Source: Magicicada septendecula (lineage: Eukaryota; Arthropoda; Insecta; Hemiptera; Cicadidae). Taken from it: a DNA stretch of 64,000 bases. Made by a program: the position numbers and the translations under genes. A model generated the notes under the pieces. The model did no database searches. It saw only the letters and a program-made list of their open reading frames with translations, and was not told the origin of the DNA. The stretch covers positions 24,886,120 through 24,950,119 of the forward strand of contig CM068373.1 of assembly GCA_034769895.1 (NCBI GenBank), given 5' to 3'. Below are positions 44,246-55,887 of this stretch, one piece after another (positions within the stretch are counted from its first letter, which is position 1; each line of letters begins with the position of its first letter).

Positions 44246-44256
44246 TATAATGCAGT

Positions 44257-45494
44257 ACTAAACACAAGAGATACATAAGTGATTTATTTTGCAAGTCAAG
44301 ACTTGTTGTAGCGCATGAACAGAGGGAATAAGGTGAGAAACACTTGACATTAATTTACGTTGAACCCGACGTAAATTATGCATACTTGCTGTATATCTGA
44401 GCTATGCAGAATCAATCGTTAGCAGACAAGTTGACCGTACTTGGTAATTTCCCACATGTATTACCTGGCCCCGCCACGATTTAACACGTTTCTCCAGAGC
44501 TTCATCTACATTATGCATTGCAGCCTATTATAGATCCCAGTAGGAAAGTGTGTATTAATTAAACTACATTAATCATCTTTCGTGCCTTTTACATTTACTA
44601 TGTGTAATTCCCACAAATCAAATGTATGCGTACTCTGCTACTCAACTATAAAACGTTATTATACGTTCCTTGAAAAGTCAACTCCGTGTAATATATTCCA
44701 CTATTTCTGAAGGCTTTTAACTTTGTTGTTTTGTGTTATAACCACCAAGTTTTTCATAAAACAAGTATGTAGTTTTCAGAAACTCATTACTATATTCTAT
44801 TAGAATTAAATATTTTTTGTACAAGAATCATACCAATTTTCTAAAACTAAATTTGTTTTGTTGAACTAAGTTCAGTTGAACATTTAGTGTTGTAATATAT
44901 CTGAATATTATGCTTGCTGTCGTTACCTTTAGGGACAGTGTATCTAGATTTATTGTTAAACTTTGCAACAATATCTCTTGAATATTTCATAAGTTGATAA
45001 AACTGATAACATTTACACCCGATAATGTGTTATATCCGTACTTTACTCTCTTATTTTTGTACAAGGGTAGGTAAGTGCTAAGTAGGAAAACTTTATTTTT
45101 TCTCATTTTCTTATATTGTGGCACGATACTGAAAAAAACAAAATGTCATTACACAAAATAGATGATCATTTAGACAACTGATGTGGCAGTTTGTACCCAT
45201 TCAAAAGTATCAAAACAGTGAACTACATAACGGCACACAGTAATCACACACATAAGGAAAGAGTTACTGGAGGTTTTCCCTGACGTTCAGAATGCTGCTG
45301 GAAGGAATAAGGAAAAGGCTCCCATAAAAAAAGTAGAAAAGAAAGTGATAAAGAATATCAAGAAATAGGAGGTTTTCGCTAAACATTTCATTAAATGCAT
45401 AGAATAAATACATAATAAACAATGCGAAAAATAAGACTATAATTTTTTGGATATTTATATAGAATGGACGACAGTAGATTGACAAAGCAAATCT
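44257..45494. other. AT-rich DNA, no gene seen
   Basis: No supported feature. Confidence 0.5.
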
Positions 45495-45506
45495 TCAGAT
45501 ATCTGT

Positions 45507-45780
45507 GGGTGAAGAGTCAACATCAAGTTGGATTAAAGGAGTCCAAAATAATATACACGGAGAAGAAGCAATTGAAAGAGAAATTTTTCGGGCAAAAGTG
45601 TTAAAAATGGAAGGAGTCCAAGGTAGGAGAGAGAAAAACAAAGGTTCAAAGTGGAGTCAGGACAGGAAGAAGAGACACAGTGAAAAGATGAAAGAGTATT
45701 GGAAAAAAAGGAAAGAACAAAGAGTGAAGAACTGAAATTGGCATGTGGTCCTTTGATGGCCGATACAAAAAAAAAACATA
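45507..45780 (+). mobile_element. Retroposed 3'-tail repeat R3, copy 3 (best preserved)
   Basis: Ends GATGGCCGATAC followed by A10, a poly(A)-like tail. Up to the stop at 45735 it encodes a Lys/Glu-rich C terminus: STSSWIKGVQNNIHGEEAIE, EREIFRAKVLKMEGVQ, SKWSQDRKKRHSEKMKEYW. I do not recognise the parent protein; a LINE or other retroelement tail is likely given the 5'-truncated, poly(A)-ended copies. Confidence 0.8.
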
Positions 45781-46199
45781 ATTAATTCACTGCAGTCTTT
45801 ACAAAACTTTAGAATAATCTTATGAGTTACAAACAATATCAGTGCAATAGATTAGGTTGTGATGGTTGTGATATAACATAGTGGCGTCAGTGAGTTGTTG
45901 ACACACCAGTAACACAGAGATAAAACGCTGCCACAAAGCGACCCACCATTTGTCTAGACACAAATAAGAATTTCTCTGCTTCAATACAAATTGTATATTA
46001 CTGTTGAATACAAATGGAAAAGTATTTGCTTCGAGTGCATTTGCTAGAATTTATATTCTGCACCAAACGTACTTTTGTTTTGTATGTTTTATTTGGTGAG
46101 TTTGTAAGTAAGTATATTCAACTCCCCATACGTGCATTACGACACTAGTATAGTATCTCATCGCATTGTAGTTTCGCTCACGTATTTAAAAGTACAGTA
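45781..46199. other. Spacer, no gene seen
   Basis: No supported feature. Confidence 0.4.
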
Positions 46200-46299
46200 G
46201 GTCCTTGGATTTCTTTGTCCATGACGTTTCTGTTACTTCACTAAATTTAATTAATTCATTACCGACTCGGAACTCAGAGTTTTTTATAGGTAAAAACGT

Positions 46300-46362
46300 A
46301 AACGTTTTACCTTATAGCCTTAACCGGTTTTTGCTTTTAAAAAGCTTCTTCAGAGGCTGCCG
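46300..46362 (-). ncRNA. Degenerate hammerhead motif in the Penelope tail
   Basis: Minus strand: core CTGAAGA (46347-46353), stem II GCTTTT-TA-AAAAGC, then AAAA where GAAA is required, palindromic ACCGGT stem III and TA. The lost G makes cleavage unlikely. The stop codon of the protein tail (TGA, 46350-46352) lies inside the core. Confidence 0.65.
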
Positions 46363-46500
46363 TTGGGCGCACTGTCCGTCTTGTTGTTGGCAACTGTATC
46401 GACTTTTGAAAGATCGATGTTTTGTGTGTGGAGTGTGATGTGTTCGAATGATGCGTGAGATTTGAATTGTGTCTGTTCGTTTAGGATGTCGTTTTTATGT
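46350..46500 (-). pseudogene. Penelope-like protein C-terminal end
   Basis: An open stretch of 49 codons to a stop: THKNDILNEQTQFKSHASF, EHITLHTQNIDLSKVDTV, ANNKTDSAPNGSL. It follows on from the same phrase (THK.EILNEQ) that ends the plus-strand GIY-YIG piece, so it is the last part of the same protein family. Its stop overlaps the hammerhead core, matching the ORF to pseudo-LTR boundary expected for these elements. Confidence 0.78.
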
Positions 46501-46692
46501 GTATAAAGGCACTACACTCTACTACAGAATCCACCTTTGCAAACCACCTCATTGGAGCAAACCACACATATAAAAACATCGACAATAACATGGAAATTCT
46601 ACACGTACACACAAAAAGCCGAAAACTAAAGACTCTAGAACAATTGCATATATAAAAACACACGAAAACACATAAATACGAGATCCTAAACG
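46500..46692 (+). pseudogene. Penelope-like GIY-YIG endonuclease tail
   Basis: The frame reads STTESTFANHLIGANHTYKN, IDNNMEILHVHTKSRKLKTL, EQLHI, a stop, then KHTKTHKYEILNEQT. Penelope-like proteins end their GIY-YIG domain with this pattern (FA.HL...GH.Y..I...MEILH...K...L.TLE..EIYKHTK). The GIY-YIG motif itself and the RT are upstream and missing. It has one stop and is dead. Confidence 0.85.
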
Positions 46693-46700
46693 AACAGACG

Positions 46701-46916
46701 TTAACGTCTGTAACGTTATTATTGTTGGGAGGGTATGCCTCAGCAGACTATAAAATGGAACCTTTTCTAGTTTATCTATCGCCTTAAAGAAATACTCTAA
46801 GTCACTTCTTCCTGCGATTTATATTTTAAACAAAAAGGATCGGGTAATTAGTGCTCTTCCAACACAGTGGTAGTGTCCATGATATACCGGAATAGAGAGA
46901 GTACTGTATAAATTTA
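46701..46916. other. Spacer, no gene seen
   Basis: No supported feature. Confidence 0.4.
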
Positions 46917-47608
46917 TGGTTCCAAAACTTTTCAGTCCTCGGACCAGCCATACAAAAAAAAATTATTAATATTTCACTGACCCCGTCTGAGTTCTGAAAT
47001 AAAGCAAACAGTAAATATGATACAAATTCTTATATTTTAATTAAAATGTATTACAATCAAAATTCTCTCAACTTGCAAAATTATAAAATTAATGATATCT
47101 AAAATAGTTTAGTGTAGACAATGAAGCTGCTTTTTAACCAGTAGCTCTGAAATATTAGGTTTAATGTCTGATAATTTCAATATTAATGTGACTCTCGACA
47201 TCAAGTTTATTTCTTAACTTTGCCAACCTCAGCTCTATCTTTCCAGCCACACTTTGCCGAATACAGCTAGTTAGACGTAAAACCAGTTACACGGAAATAC
47301 GTTGTGCTTAGATACAGGTGCTTATACGTGGCCTAAAACAGCGCGATCATTTCTGCGTTGACACGGCGCTCTAGTCAGTTTGGCTGACAAAGAGATCTGC
47401 TAAAAGACATGATTTAAATACATATTAAAGCCATTAGTTTGAAATTATTTCACAAAAAAATATAATGGAATCTTCTACTGATTGTTTTAACATTCAGACT
47501 ATAAAAAAATCGGAAAAATTTACGGTAATTCTATTTTTTCATTAAATTGTCCGCGAACCCCCTGAAACCTTGTCGCGGACCCCATTTTGGGAACCACTAG
47601 TTTAAAGC
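46917..47608 (-). mobile_element. hAT transposon remnant, inverted relative of 23616-24346
   Basis: The plus strand begins GGTTCCAAAACTTTTCAGTCC and ends CCATTTTGGGAACCACTAG, the same termini family as the 23616 element. On the minus strand, words such as AAACTTGATGTCGAGAGT, ATTATCAGACATTAAACC and AGCAGCTTCATTGTC match the transposase tail of the first copy. No clean target duplication was found, and the end near 46917 seems to have lost its last bases. Confidence 0.82.
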
Positions 47609-48902
47609 AAAATTTAGAATTTAAAATTCTTTCCGCAGTAGAAAGTGCACCAGTTCATCCATCTGATCGCAATAGTTTAGGAGATGAAAACATTAAAGTT
47701 GCTTTTCACTCTTTCTTTCGCTTAATATAACGGCTGTTATACAACTGATGGGCCAAGTCGCAATCGCGACGTTGAAAATTATTTACTTATATTATAGACC
47801 ATTAAAAAGTTGTTAATTATTAAGCTAGTTATTATTCATATTCATAAAAATTTCTTGTAACCCATTGACTGAGTAGTTTCTATTAAATAACCGCAGAAAA
47901 AAATATAAAGATAATAATTCTATTTATGTTAATATTATTTTCGGTCGGCACTTGAATGGCAACCGCTGTTTTAATCAATAAAGTGTAACACGTTTTACTA
48001 CAGTTAATTGAGGAACGACTCATAATCCAGTGTGACATTATAAAATAAAATCCAGTTTCACTATGTGCCACATACAGATCAAAACCAGAGTAGGATTTAC
48101 CGTTTAATTTTTGTAAGATTATTAAAAAAAAAGTATAAATGAATTACACTGAGCCGAATCAACATAAGATACACTGAATCCAATACAAGTCAATTTACAG
48201 CACTAATGTCGCTGAAATATACAAAATTTCCTGGAATGGAGTAACAATGAAAGTGTTTCGTATAATATAAAGTTGATATTTTGTAACAAATGTTGACAAA
48301 AAACATATTAACGTTTTACCAACATTATGACGGTATATAACTTTATATATTTTGTAGTTTAAAATGAATGTTAAAAGTAAATTTTAAAAATACTGGCCCT
48401 TTCACAAACCATAATTGTAGGAGCGATTCACAACCCAATAGGTAGGACAAGCATTGGCACTAAGCACAGTAGAAGCACATGCACATACAATTTAAATGCT
48501 AGAAAACATTTTAAAATATTTAGGTGCTGTTTGTTTGTTTCACTGTGACAAAAATATTTGTGAATTGAAATCAGTATGATTAAAAAGTGGCGTTTAGCAC
48601 TGAAACACTTCTCGAAGTATTTTCATCGCCTCCAATAATTATTTGTCACGTCACAAGAAACGCGAGACCATTTTCACACACGCAGTCGGAACACTGCTGG
48701 CGCTCCTAGCGGCCTAGTAATTGCCTTGGGGCGGAGCGGTTAGTCAGCTGTTAAAACAGCGCACAGAACAGGAAGCCAAGTGATATTACTGACTTTGATC
48801 AAGTCAAGTCATGGTTATCTTTTTGATTGGTAGTTAGGTCACTAACGCGCTACCGATTTTCAAAAGATGAGGGATAAGAAGGCACAAGAATCAGGCTTTG
48901 GT
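47609..48902. other. AT-rich DNA with a GC patch, no gene seen
   Basis: No supported gene. A G+C-richer patch at about 48640-48790 is unassigned. Confidence 0.5.
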
Positions 48903-49690
48903 CGTCATCATCATCATCATCATCCTCAAGGTTTAAACCAAGAGTGGTTTGTTCCGGTCTCAAATAGGCAATTGTTACAGTTGGTCACTCCAGCGCTTCC
49001 CTGAACGTCCCACACCTCTCCGTCCCCTCGGCTTATAGTTCCAGAGTTGTTTGGGGATGCGGCAGTCATCCATTCGGCAAAGACGTTCCCACCAATTCAG
49101 CCGACACTGGGCAATCCTGTCGAGTATACTCATAATATTCAGTTCATGCCGTATATCTGTGTTTCTTCTATGGTCATGGAGAGTATACCCCTGCCACGTG
49201 CCTGAGAAATCTCATTTCAGCCGCTTGGATGCGACTGGCCTGGTCTTTCGTTGAAGTCCAATTCTCAGACCCATAAAGAAGTGTGGGAAGAGCCATCGCC
49301 TTGTAGAGTTTTAGGCCCGTTCCTTTACTTGTTGACTTAAGTGTTCGCCTGATGGTCCAGCACATAAGTTTGAATTTATGCAACTTATTCACCACGTCGT
49401 TGCTTGCATTATAAGACATACTGTATCCCAGGTATTTGAAACTGCTAACTTGTTCCAGGACAGTACCATCTATAACAATTTTTGCCCGTACGGAATCAGT
49501 TTAACAAAAAGCCATCACATTGGTTTTAATTGTAGATATCTGCAATCCAGAGTCTTTGCTGTTTCCACTTAACCCATCTGCAATCTGTTTTCAGAGTCCG
49601 ACAGAATAGCCTGATTGTCCGCAAAGAACAAAGTGTCAATTGTAGTGTGACCAAACATAAAATGGTCGGGATCAGGCATGTCAGAAATAA
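48903..49690 (-). mobile_element. LINE 3' half with (ATG)n tail
   Basis: Minus strand, in order: TIDTLFFADNQAILSDSENR (RT block 5, with ADN for ADD), MSYNASNDVVNKLHKFKLMC, RRTLKSTSKGTGLKLYKAMA, LPTLLYGSENWTSTKDQASR, IQAAEMRFLRHVAGV, then TDIRHELNIMSILDRIAQCR and LNWWERLCRMDDCRIPKQLW. It ends in a trinucleotide (ATG)n run at 48903-48921, a typical microsatellite-like LINE 3' tail. Several frame changes and stops interrupt it. Confidence 0.9.
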
Positions 49691-51124
49691 TGTTGATTAC
49701 TTAATCATTTATTTACTTTTCCCTAATTTTTTTAAGCACTGCTTGCGTTGCTTGCTCTCAGGTTTTGCCTCTGATTATTGTCTACAGGCACCCACTTGAG
49801 TATGTTATTATGATAATTACCTCTAAAGCGCGTCAACCCAAGGCATTTACAATTTAATGGTTTAAATTTTTATGAAAGAAATAATATGACAGTGTTAGCT
49901 ACAATCGAAACGCAGCTGGGCATAGTTCTGACAATACACGTAACGGATACAAGTAAATTTACCAGCTCTTTAAACGATTCCATCTTGTCACAGGTTTGGT
50001 ACACAATGAATCAGTCGCGCAAAAAACAAATAAAGTTGCTACAATTCTCTGCTTTCAATGTCATGTGTCAATATAATATTTGCAGTTCCCGTGAGAGTTT
50101 TATTGCATGTAGAAATGTTGAAGTTGAAATTCTGATTGTAGGTTTAATGGAATTGCTTACGAATTTGTTTGCAATTGATTCCCGTAGACGCTAAGATCCA
50201 GGCACTTAAAGTAGTCGTTCTAAACTGGCATTGTTTTATATCTATTTTGTAGACGCTCACTGATCCCCGGTTATAACCTGTATCGTGAAGGCTTTATTGC
50301 AGAAATCAATTCCCACTGGTTCTGTCTCTCTCTCTCTCATCACGAAATAACTCTGCAGCATGTTGCTACTCAAATACGTTACCTTACCCCCAAGGGTGCA
50401 TTCACCCACGGTATTTCATTCTCAGTAATGTAATTCCACTTTAGACTACTATTCACCACATCTTATAAAAGAGGCCTACCGCAGGAGATGTTATTATTTG
50501 AAGAAAAGAGATAAACCGTCCAATTTACTTTTTACTAAATGAAATTTTCAATCGACCATATTTACCAATCAGCAATTTGTTTAAATTTCATTTCTTCTAT
50601 TACAGTATTTAACTTTTAAATTTATTTCTTTAATTTCATTCGTAAATATATATTATATAAAATGTTGGTGTTTAATTTATTTTGTTCAATAAAACTCGCT
50701 TTACAAAATAGCAAGTAATAATAGAAAAACATAATTTCTATAGGATTAAAATACAAAGTTGTGATAAGATCCTATCTAGTTTCTTTTGCAAGTAGTGTAT
50801 TGCGTTTTTGTTGTTTCAAAACCTGACGCACGTTTCACTGAAAAATATCAGCATCCCAAAGGTTTGTAAGTAAATCAATCACATAAAATGATTATATAAA
50901 TTTTAATATTGTATAGACAACGATAGAATTAAAATAGTACAAAATATGCTTTTAGCTTTCACGTGTTTAGCATAAATCGATGTAGTAACAAAAATTTGTT
51001 CTTTAAAAACGCTTAAACAAGCTTACATAAAACATCATAAATACAATATGTAAGTGTGTATGTTTGCAAATAAAATATAATGCTTTCGTAAAACTATCCG
51101 TTTCCTTATAGCCGTTCCTAATAT
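49691..51124. other. AT-rich DNA, no gene seen
   Basis: A 102-codon plus-strand frame at 49886-50194 has no recognisable family and no supporting context. Confidence 0.45.
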
Positions 51125-51677
51125 ATTGTTACGACATCACAGAATAATCTACGTGTTTGTCGAATGTGCCAGAAGAATCTTGCTCTACTGTGTGTGGCGT
51201 ACGTGCTTGTAGACGCATTTGCGAGAGTCTCCTCGATGCCGCCAGCCGTGCGGACTGTGTCAAGGCCGCAGTTAATAACGTAGTTCATACGGACGCTAAG
51301 ACGCAATCAGGAATCGTCTAGATTTTCGACGGCTATAAATACATGGCGGCAGCGGCCTTAAGTATCAGTATTTGTGCGATATATTGACAGCGCGGTTCGA
51401 GAGTTATTGTCGGGGGAAATTACTGTGCGCGTTCAAGTGGTTATTAGTTAAGTGTTGTGTTTTATAATCGGACGGTAATTGTAATAAAATTGTGTTTAAT
51501 TTTAGTGGACATTTTATTGCGTGTGAACAATTTTTATTTGAATTGGTGTAGAGACTGTGTTGTTAATTACGAACTGTTAACTGTGGAAATTAAAGCTGGT
51601 ATTTATTGACTTAATTGGTGTCTTGTACTGATTTTGTTTCCACTGTACCTACGACGATCGAGTAGACCGTCGTAACA
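51125..51677 (+). repeat. Solo LTR, family A, well preserved
   Basis: TGTTACGACATCACAG to CCGTCGTAACA, 553 bp, with GGCTATAAATACATGGCGGC near 51333 as the likely core promoter. ATAT on both sides (51121-51124 and 51678-51681) is the 4-bp target duplication. It is the reference copy for the family in this window. Confidence 0.93.
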
Positions 51678-51814
51678 ATATTCTACGTACTTTAAAGTAC
51701 TGTACGTATATTCTTTTTAAGTTGTTATATTCTATATTCCATAGTATGTACATTAAATACTATCTAAAGTATGTATATTGTGTAACTTAATCTAATTTTA
51801 TAATAAACCGTTTT

Positions 51815-53083
51815 ATGCAGTCCACTTTTATCGTTTTACATTCAATTGAACCCAATTTCCAAGTCGTTAGACAGAACAAAAGAAAAAGGACAGATGACAG
51901 TCCTCAAACCCCACGTGAAGCTGAGATGAATGTGACTAACACGGAAAACAGATTCCTCCCTCTTATAGGGCTCAATGATGAACAACTTACCAACAGAAAA
52001 ACTACCACTGGTAACAGCAAAGAAAATATTCCACCCTTCATCCTTCACTTTGTTGATAAGTTGCAGCCTCTATTAGACATTCTCAAATCGGTCATTACTG
52101 ACAAAGACTACTATTATCAGGTAATGAAAGGAAACAAGATAAAACTACAAGTAAACTCTCTTGAAAACTATAAGCTGGTTAAGAAACTTCTTGAAGACAA
52201 TAAATTTATAAGACACACATACAGTCTGGACGGAGAAAAGAAAATTTACAGTAGTCCTACGTAATCTTCATCACTCTACAGATGCAAAAGACATAGCAGC
52301 AGCATTAAACGAAGAAGGTCATACAGTTGTAGCTATTACAAACATACAGGTGTGTAAAGACCAAAAAAACATACCAACAAATATTTTCTTTATCGACCTA
52401 CAAAAAAAAACAAATAATGCTGATATCTTTAAAATTAAACGACTATTAAATGCGGTCGTTCAATTCGAAGAACCTATAAAGAAAACCAAATTACCCCAGT
52501 GTACTAGATGCTGGTGCTACGGTCATACTGGAAAAAACTGCACTAGGCCCTATCGTTGTTACAAATGTGCAGGAAATCATGACTATCAAACCGGTACAAA
52601 AAAAAAAGGGAGATGGACGAGACCCTAAATGCGCCCTATGTGGTGGTGCTCACCCCTGCCAATGCCAAAATATGCAGAGTTTACCTGGAAATAATAAATA
52701 GAAGATTCCGGTCCCCTAATGGCATAACTTTACAAATGACACAACACCGTCAGACTCTACAAATCCATCAAGGCTCTCAAGGTATTCAATTCAACAACTC
52801 AACTAATGTGCAGCAACCGCTTGACAATGCTCTACCAGTTTTTAACACCACTCAGCAACAACCCAATGTATCAACTTACGCGCAGATTCTTCATGGCACG
52901 AACTCACAAGTTCCACAACAACCTACAGCACTACAGCAAACCGAGTATAATAACAGTAACTTTATCTATTTCCTTCAGAATATAGTAACGAGTCAACTGC
53001 AAACTACAAATCACGCAGAAATAAAAAGACTCAAGGATAAGATTGATACACTAACGGAACCCCTACAACAAAAATTTACGTAA
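51815..53083 (+). pseudogene. Jockey-like LINE ORF1 (Gag-like, zinc knuckles)
   Basis: Three overlapping frames cover one ancestral ORF1. Frame 1 (to 52264): basic NKRKRTDD, then the PRE_C2HC-like region VMKGNKIKLQVNSLENYKLV. Frame 2 (about 52250-52628): VLRNLHHSTDAKDIAAALNE, ending in the zinc knuckles CTRCWCYGHTGKNC (C-x2-C-x4-H-x4-C) and CYKCAGNHD. A third knuckle (CALCGGAHPCQC) is readable in yet another frame at about 52630. Frame 3 (52613-53083): Gln-rich tail and a short coiled end. At least two frameshifts separate the pieces. In live elements ORF1p binds the RNA. Confidence 0.88.
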
Positions 53084-53391
53084 TGGCACAACTCTATAAA
53101 ATAGCGTTATGGAATGCAAATGGCTTGTCTGCTTACAGGCAAGAAGTAGAGACTTTCTTAATTCACAACAAAATAGATGCACCCTGGCTTATACCAAATA
53201 GGGAAATCCTCTGTGACTTAAAAGTGTCATCTGTTAAAGATGAAGTGAGTAAGTGCAGTGAAAAGTATTTAAGTAAACTAGAACTACACCCTAATATTCT
53301 TGCAATAAATTTGCTAGACAATAGTGAAGACACTCATAGACTAAAGAGACAAAAAATACTAGACCTACTATCTAGATTTAAGCAACCATAA
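53083..53391 (+). pseudogene. LINE ORF2 stub: endonuclease start joined to the C terminus
   Basis: 102 codons. Residues 1-33 (AQLYKIALWNANGLSAYRQE, then VETFLIHNKID) are the start of the apurinic-type endonuclease of Jockey ORF2; IALWNANGL is its first motif. From residue 34 (PWLIPNREILCDLKVSSVKD onward, to LLSRFKQP) the sequence resembles the extreme C terminus. The deletion join is in frame, so the product would be a 102-aa stub lacking catalytic parts. The start overlaps the end of ORF1, as in functional Jockey elements. Confidence 0.85.
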
Positions 53392-53579
53392 TCTTTGTGA
53401 CTGTTGTTTCTTTTTGTAACTTACTTTTAAAGTAATAACTGAGTATGTTATCACAGGATAACAGCTCCACATGGTCAACACCTATTTTTTTTCATGCAAA
53501 CAATTTGCTTATAGTATGTTATTTTTATGTGTGCTGATTGCAAATAGTTAAATAAATTGCAAAAAAAAAAAAAAAAAAT

Positions 53580-54156
53580 TAAACCCAGCGAATGGTTTAA
53601 GGTGTGAACAGCCGTTAACCCAAGTTACGCAAGGGGACAGCAAGTTCAAACGCAACAATATAAATATGATATTTTATTAGCTACTAGATGCATGTTTGAG
53701 AAGCAAAATGCTTCTTTAAAACGCAATTCTAAATATAACGGTTCACTGGCTACTTTAAAATGACCTTGAGGTAAGTAGTTTTATAGCTAGTTAATTTCTA
53801 GACAATATTCATTCTAGAAATACGTGTTAAAGGTTATAAAACAATCCTCAACGTTTCTTGGAGACCAGTTCAACAATGAGAATAGAGACAGTGTCGTTCT
53901 GTCACTTAACAACGACTGTAAGTAGTCAACGACTGTACAGTTTTTATTACTAGACTATACTTACTCATCACAGTCGTGCTGTTATAAACACAGCAATATT
54001 TAAACAATCGTCAGAGTAATTTTATTGTTGATGCAACACCTGCCAGATTACCTGTAGATCAATAAAACTGGTAGTTAATTATAATTATAATACTACCTAC
54101 TGACTCCGAACATTAAGTTAAAAAAAAAATAGTGATCCGATCCAGAAGTTCTATAC
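53580..54156. other. Spacer, no gene seen
   Basis: No supported feature. Confidence 0.5.
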
Positions 54157-54703
54157 TGTTACGCGGTCTAGTGATCGTCGTAGGTACAGTGGAAACAAAA
54201 TACAAGACCCAATTAAGTCACTAATCACCAGCTTTAATTTTCACAGTCAAACAGTTCGTAATTAACAACACAGTCTCTCACAACAAATCGAATAAAAATT
54301 GTTCACTCGCAATAAAATGTCAACTAATATTAAACACAATTGTATTACAATTATCCCGCCCGATTATTAAACACTCCACTAATAACCACTTGAACGCACA
54401 CAGTAATATCGCCCGACAATAAACTCTCGAAACGTACTGTAATTTATCGCAACTATAACTCAAAACTAAGGCCGCTGCCGCCCTGTATTTATACAACGCT
54501 CACAGACCAGAATATTCCAAACTACGTGTTAGCGCTAGTGTGTGCGACGTAATTAATTGCGGCCTTGACAGAGTGCGAGCGACCGCGCGAATTCTGGTAC
54601 AGTCTAGCAAATGCGTCGAGAAGCACGTACGCCACACGCATTACCTTCCGGATTACTCTGGAACTTTCGATAAACACGTAGATTGTTCTGTGATGTCGTA
54701 ACA
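54157..54703 (-). repeat. Solo LTR, family A, inverted, well preserved
   Basis: 547 bp on the minus strand: TGTTACGACATCACAGAAC at its start (54703) and GTAACA at its end. ATAC at 54153-54156 and 54704-54707 is a clean 4-bp target duplication. Confidence 0.93.
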
Positions 54704-55887
54704 ATACTTATAATTAATTAATAAACGGACACGTCATAAACTTTGTGACGTTTGAAAACGTTGTGGATTGTTTACAAAACTGCAACATGTATTTCTAGAC
54801 TGAATATTGTCTATAACTAGCTATAAAACTACTTATCTCGAGGTCGTTGTAAAGTAGGTCATGGACAACAAAATTCAAAAAAAAAAAACGTGTAGAATAT
54901 ATAACAAATATATAAATAATTTTAAGGCACGCGTTGATCACCGCTACAAGGCATCTCCATCAATAATAACAACACACAATTCCCCTCAATAAAATTGCCG
55001 ATATTAATTTAAACTGAAAAAAAAACAATAGTATACATCACTGCTTTAACACAGAGATACGTCACAGCCAATACGGATGACAGTAGAGTGCCATTCATTA
55101 TGCCCGAAGGAAAATAAACGTAATTTTTCAAAAATATAAATACAACTTACACACAAAAATATCTCCAGTCACCGAAACTGAAGCTCAATACACCTTCAGT
55201 TCAACATACTACTAAAAATAATACACAATTTTTTTACACTTTCTCAACTTAACAAAACTCACTACTTCAACTTGGTTACAAGAAAAAACAATTTATATGT
55301 AATGGTCTGCTTCCTAAAATATTTTGTACCTTCTTAAATAAAAAAAGGAGGAAGAGAAAACTCATAGAATGTAAGATAACATGCATTATTAATGAAACTC
55401 CCTGGGGAAAGAGTAACACATTCAATAGACAACACATTACTGTTGAAATAACAATAATAAATTCTGTTGCGAGACTCTATGTTCTTACTACTGTAAAGTT
55501 AAAGTAGCGCTGAACGGGTTCTAAAAGAAATGAGATAATGGAACGTAGACGTTTTGTAAAATAAAAATTAGAGTGTAAAGTGAAATCAAAATATTTTTTG
55601 TTATGTAGTATGCTGCGAGAGACACTGGTCATTGTGGTTTATATTGTTGCGGATATGAGCAATAATAAAACGCACAGTCTCCTTGTCAATAAGTGTATAT
55701 TAATATCTATTTGACAAGGTGACTTTGGAACATAGTGCGAAAGATCTGTTTGAACATAGTCCACTTTGGTAAGCAGTGTAAATAGAATAGTTAAAATAAT
55801 TGTTAATGAACGTTTTGACCATTTATATTTTTCTTAGAGTCGATGATTTGCATCATTGTTTCTTATCATTTTTTTCCTATTTGTGTC
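54704..55887. other. AT-rich DNA, no gene seen
   Basis: No supported feature. Confidence 0.5.

Larger units (their letters stand above)
46200..46700. mobile_element. Penelope-like element remnant, two inverted pieces
   Basis: The plus-strand piece (46500-46692) encodes part of a Penelope GIY-YIG domain tail. The minus-strand piece (46350-46500) encodes the final residues of a similar protein, running straight into a hammerhead-like sequence and pseudo-LTR DNA (to about 46200). The two pieces share an inverted block (TGTTCGTTTAGGATGTCG at about 46474 against its near-complement at about 46670). Inverted, 5'-truncated pieces are typical of Penelope-like insertions. Confidence 0.85.
51815..53579 (+). 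mobile_element. Jockey-type LINE with most of ORF2 deleted
   Basis: Holds ORF1 (51815-53083, in pieces), the first codons of ORF2, then at once the last codons of ORF2, a short 3' UTR and a poly(A) run at 53561-53578. The endonuclease body and the whole RT are gone. The 5' boundary is not sharp, and no target duplication was recognised. Confidence 0.9.

Noticed and set aside
49886-50194. 102-codon plus-strand frame
   Set aside because: No recognisable domain, no neighbouring signals, AT-rich composition.
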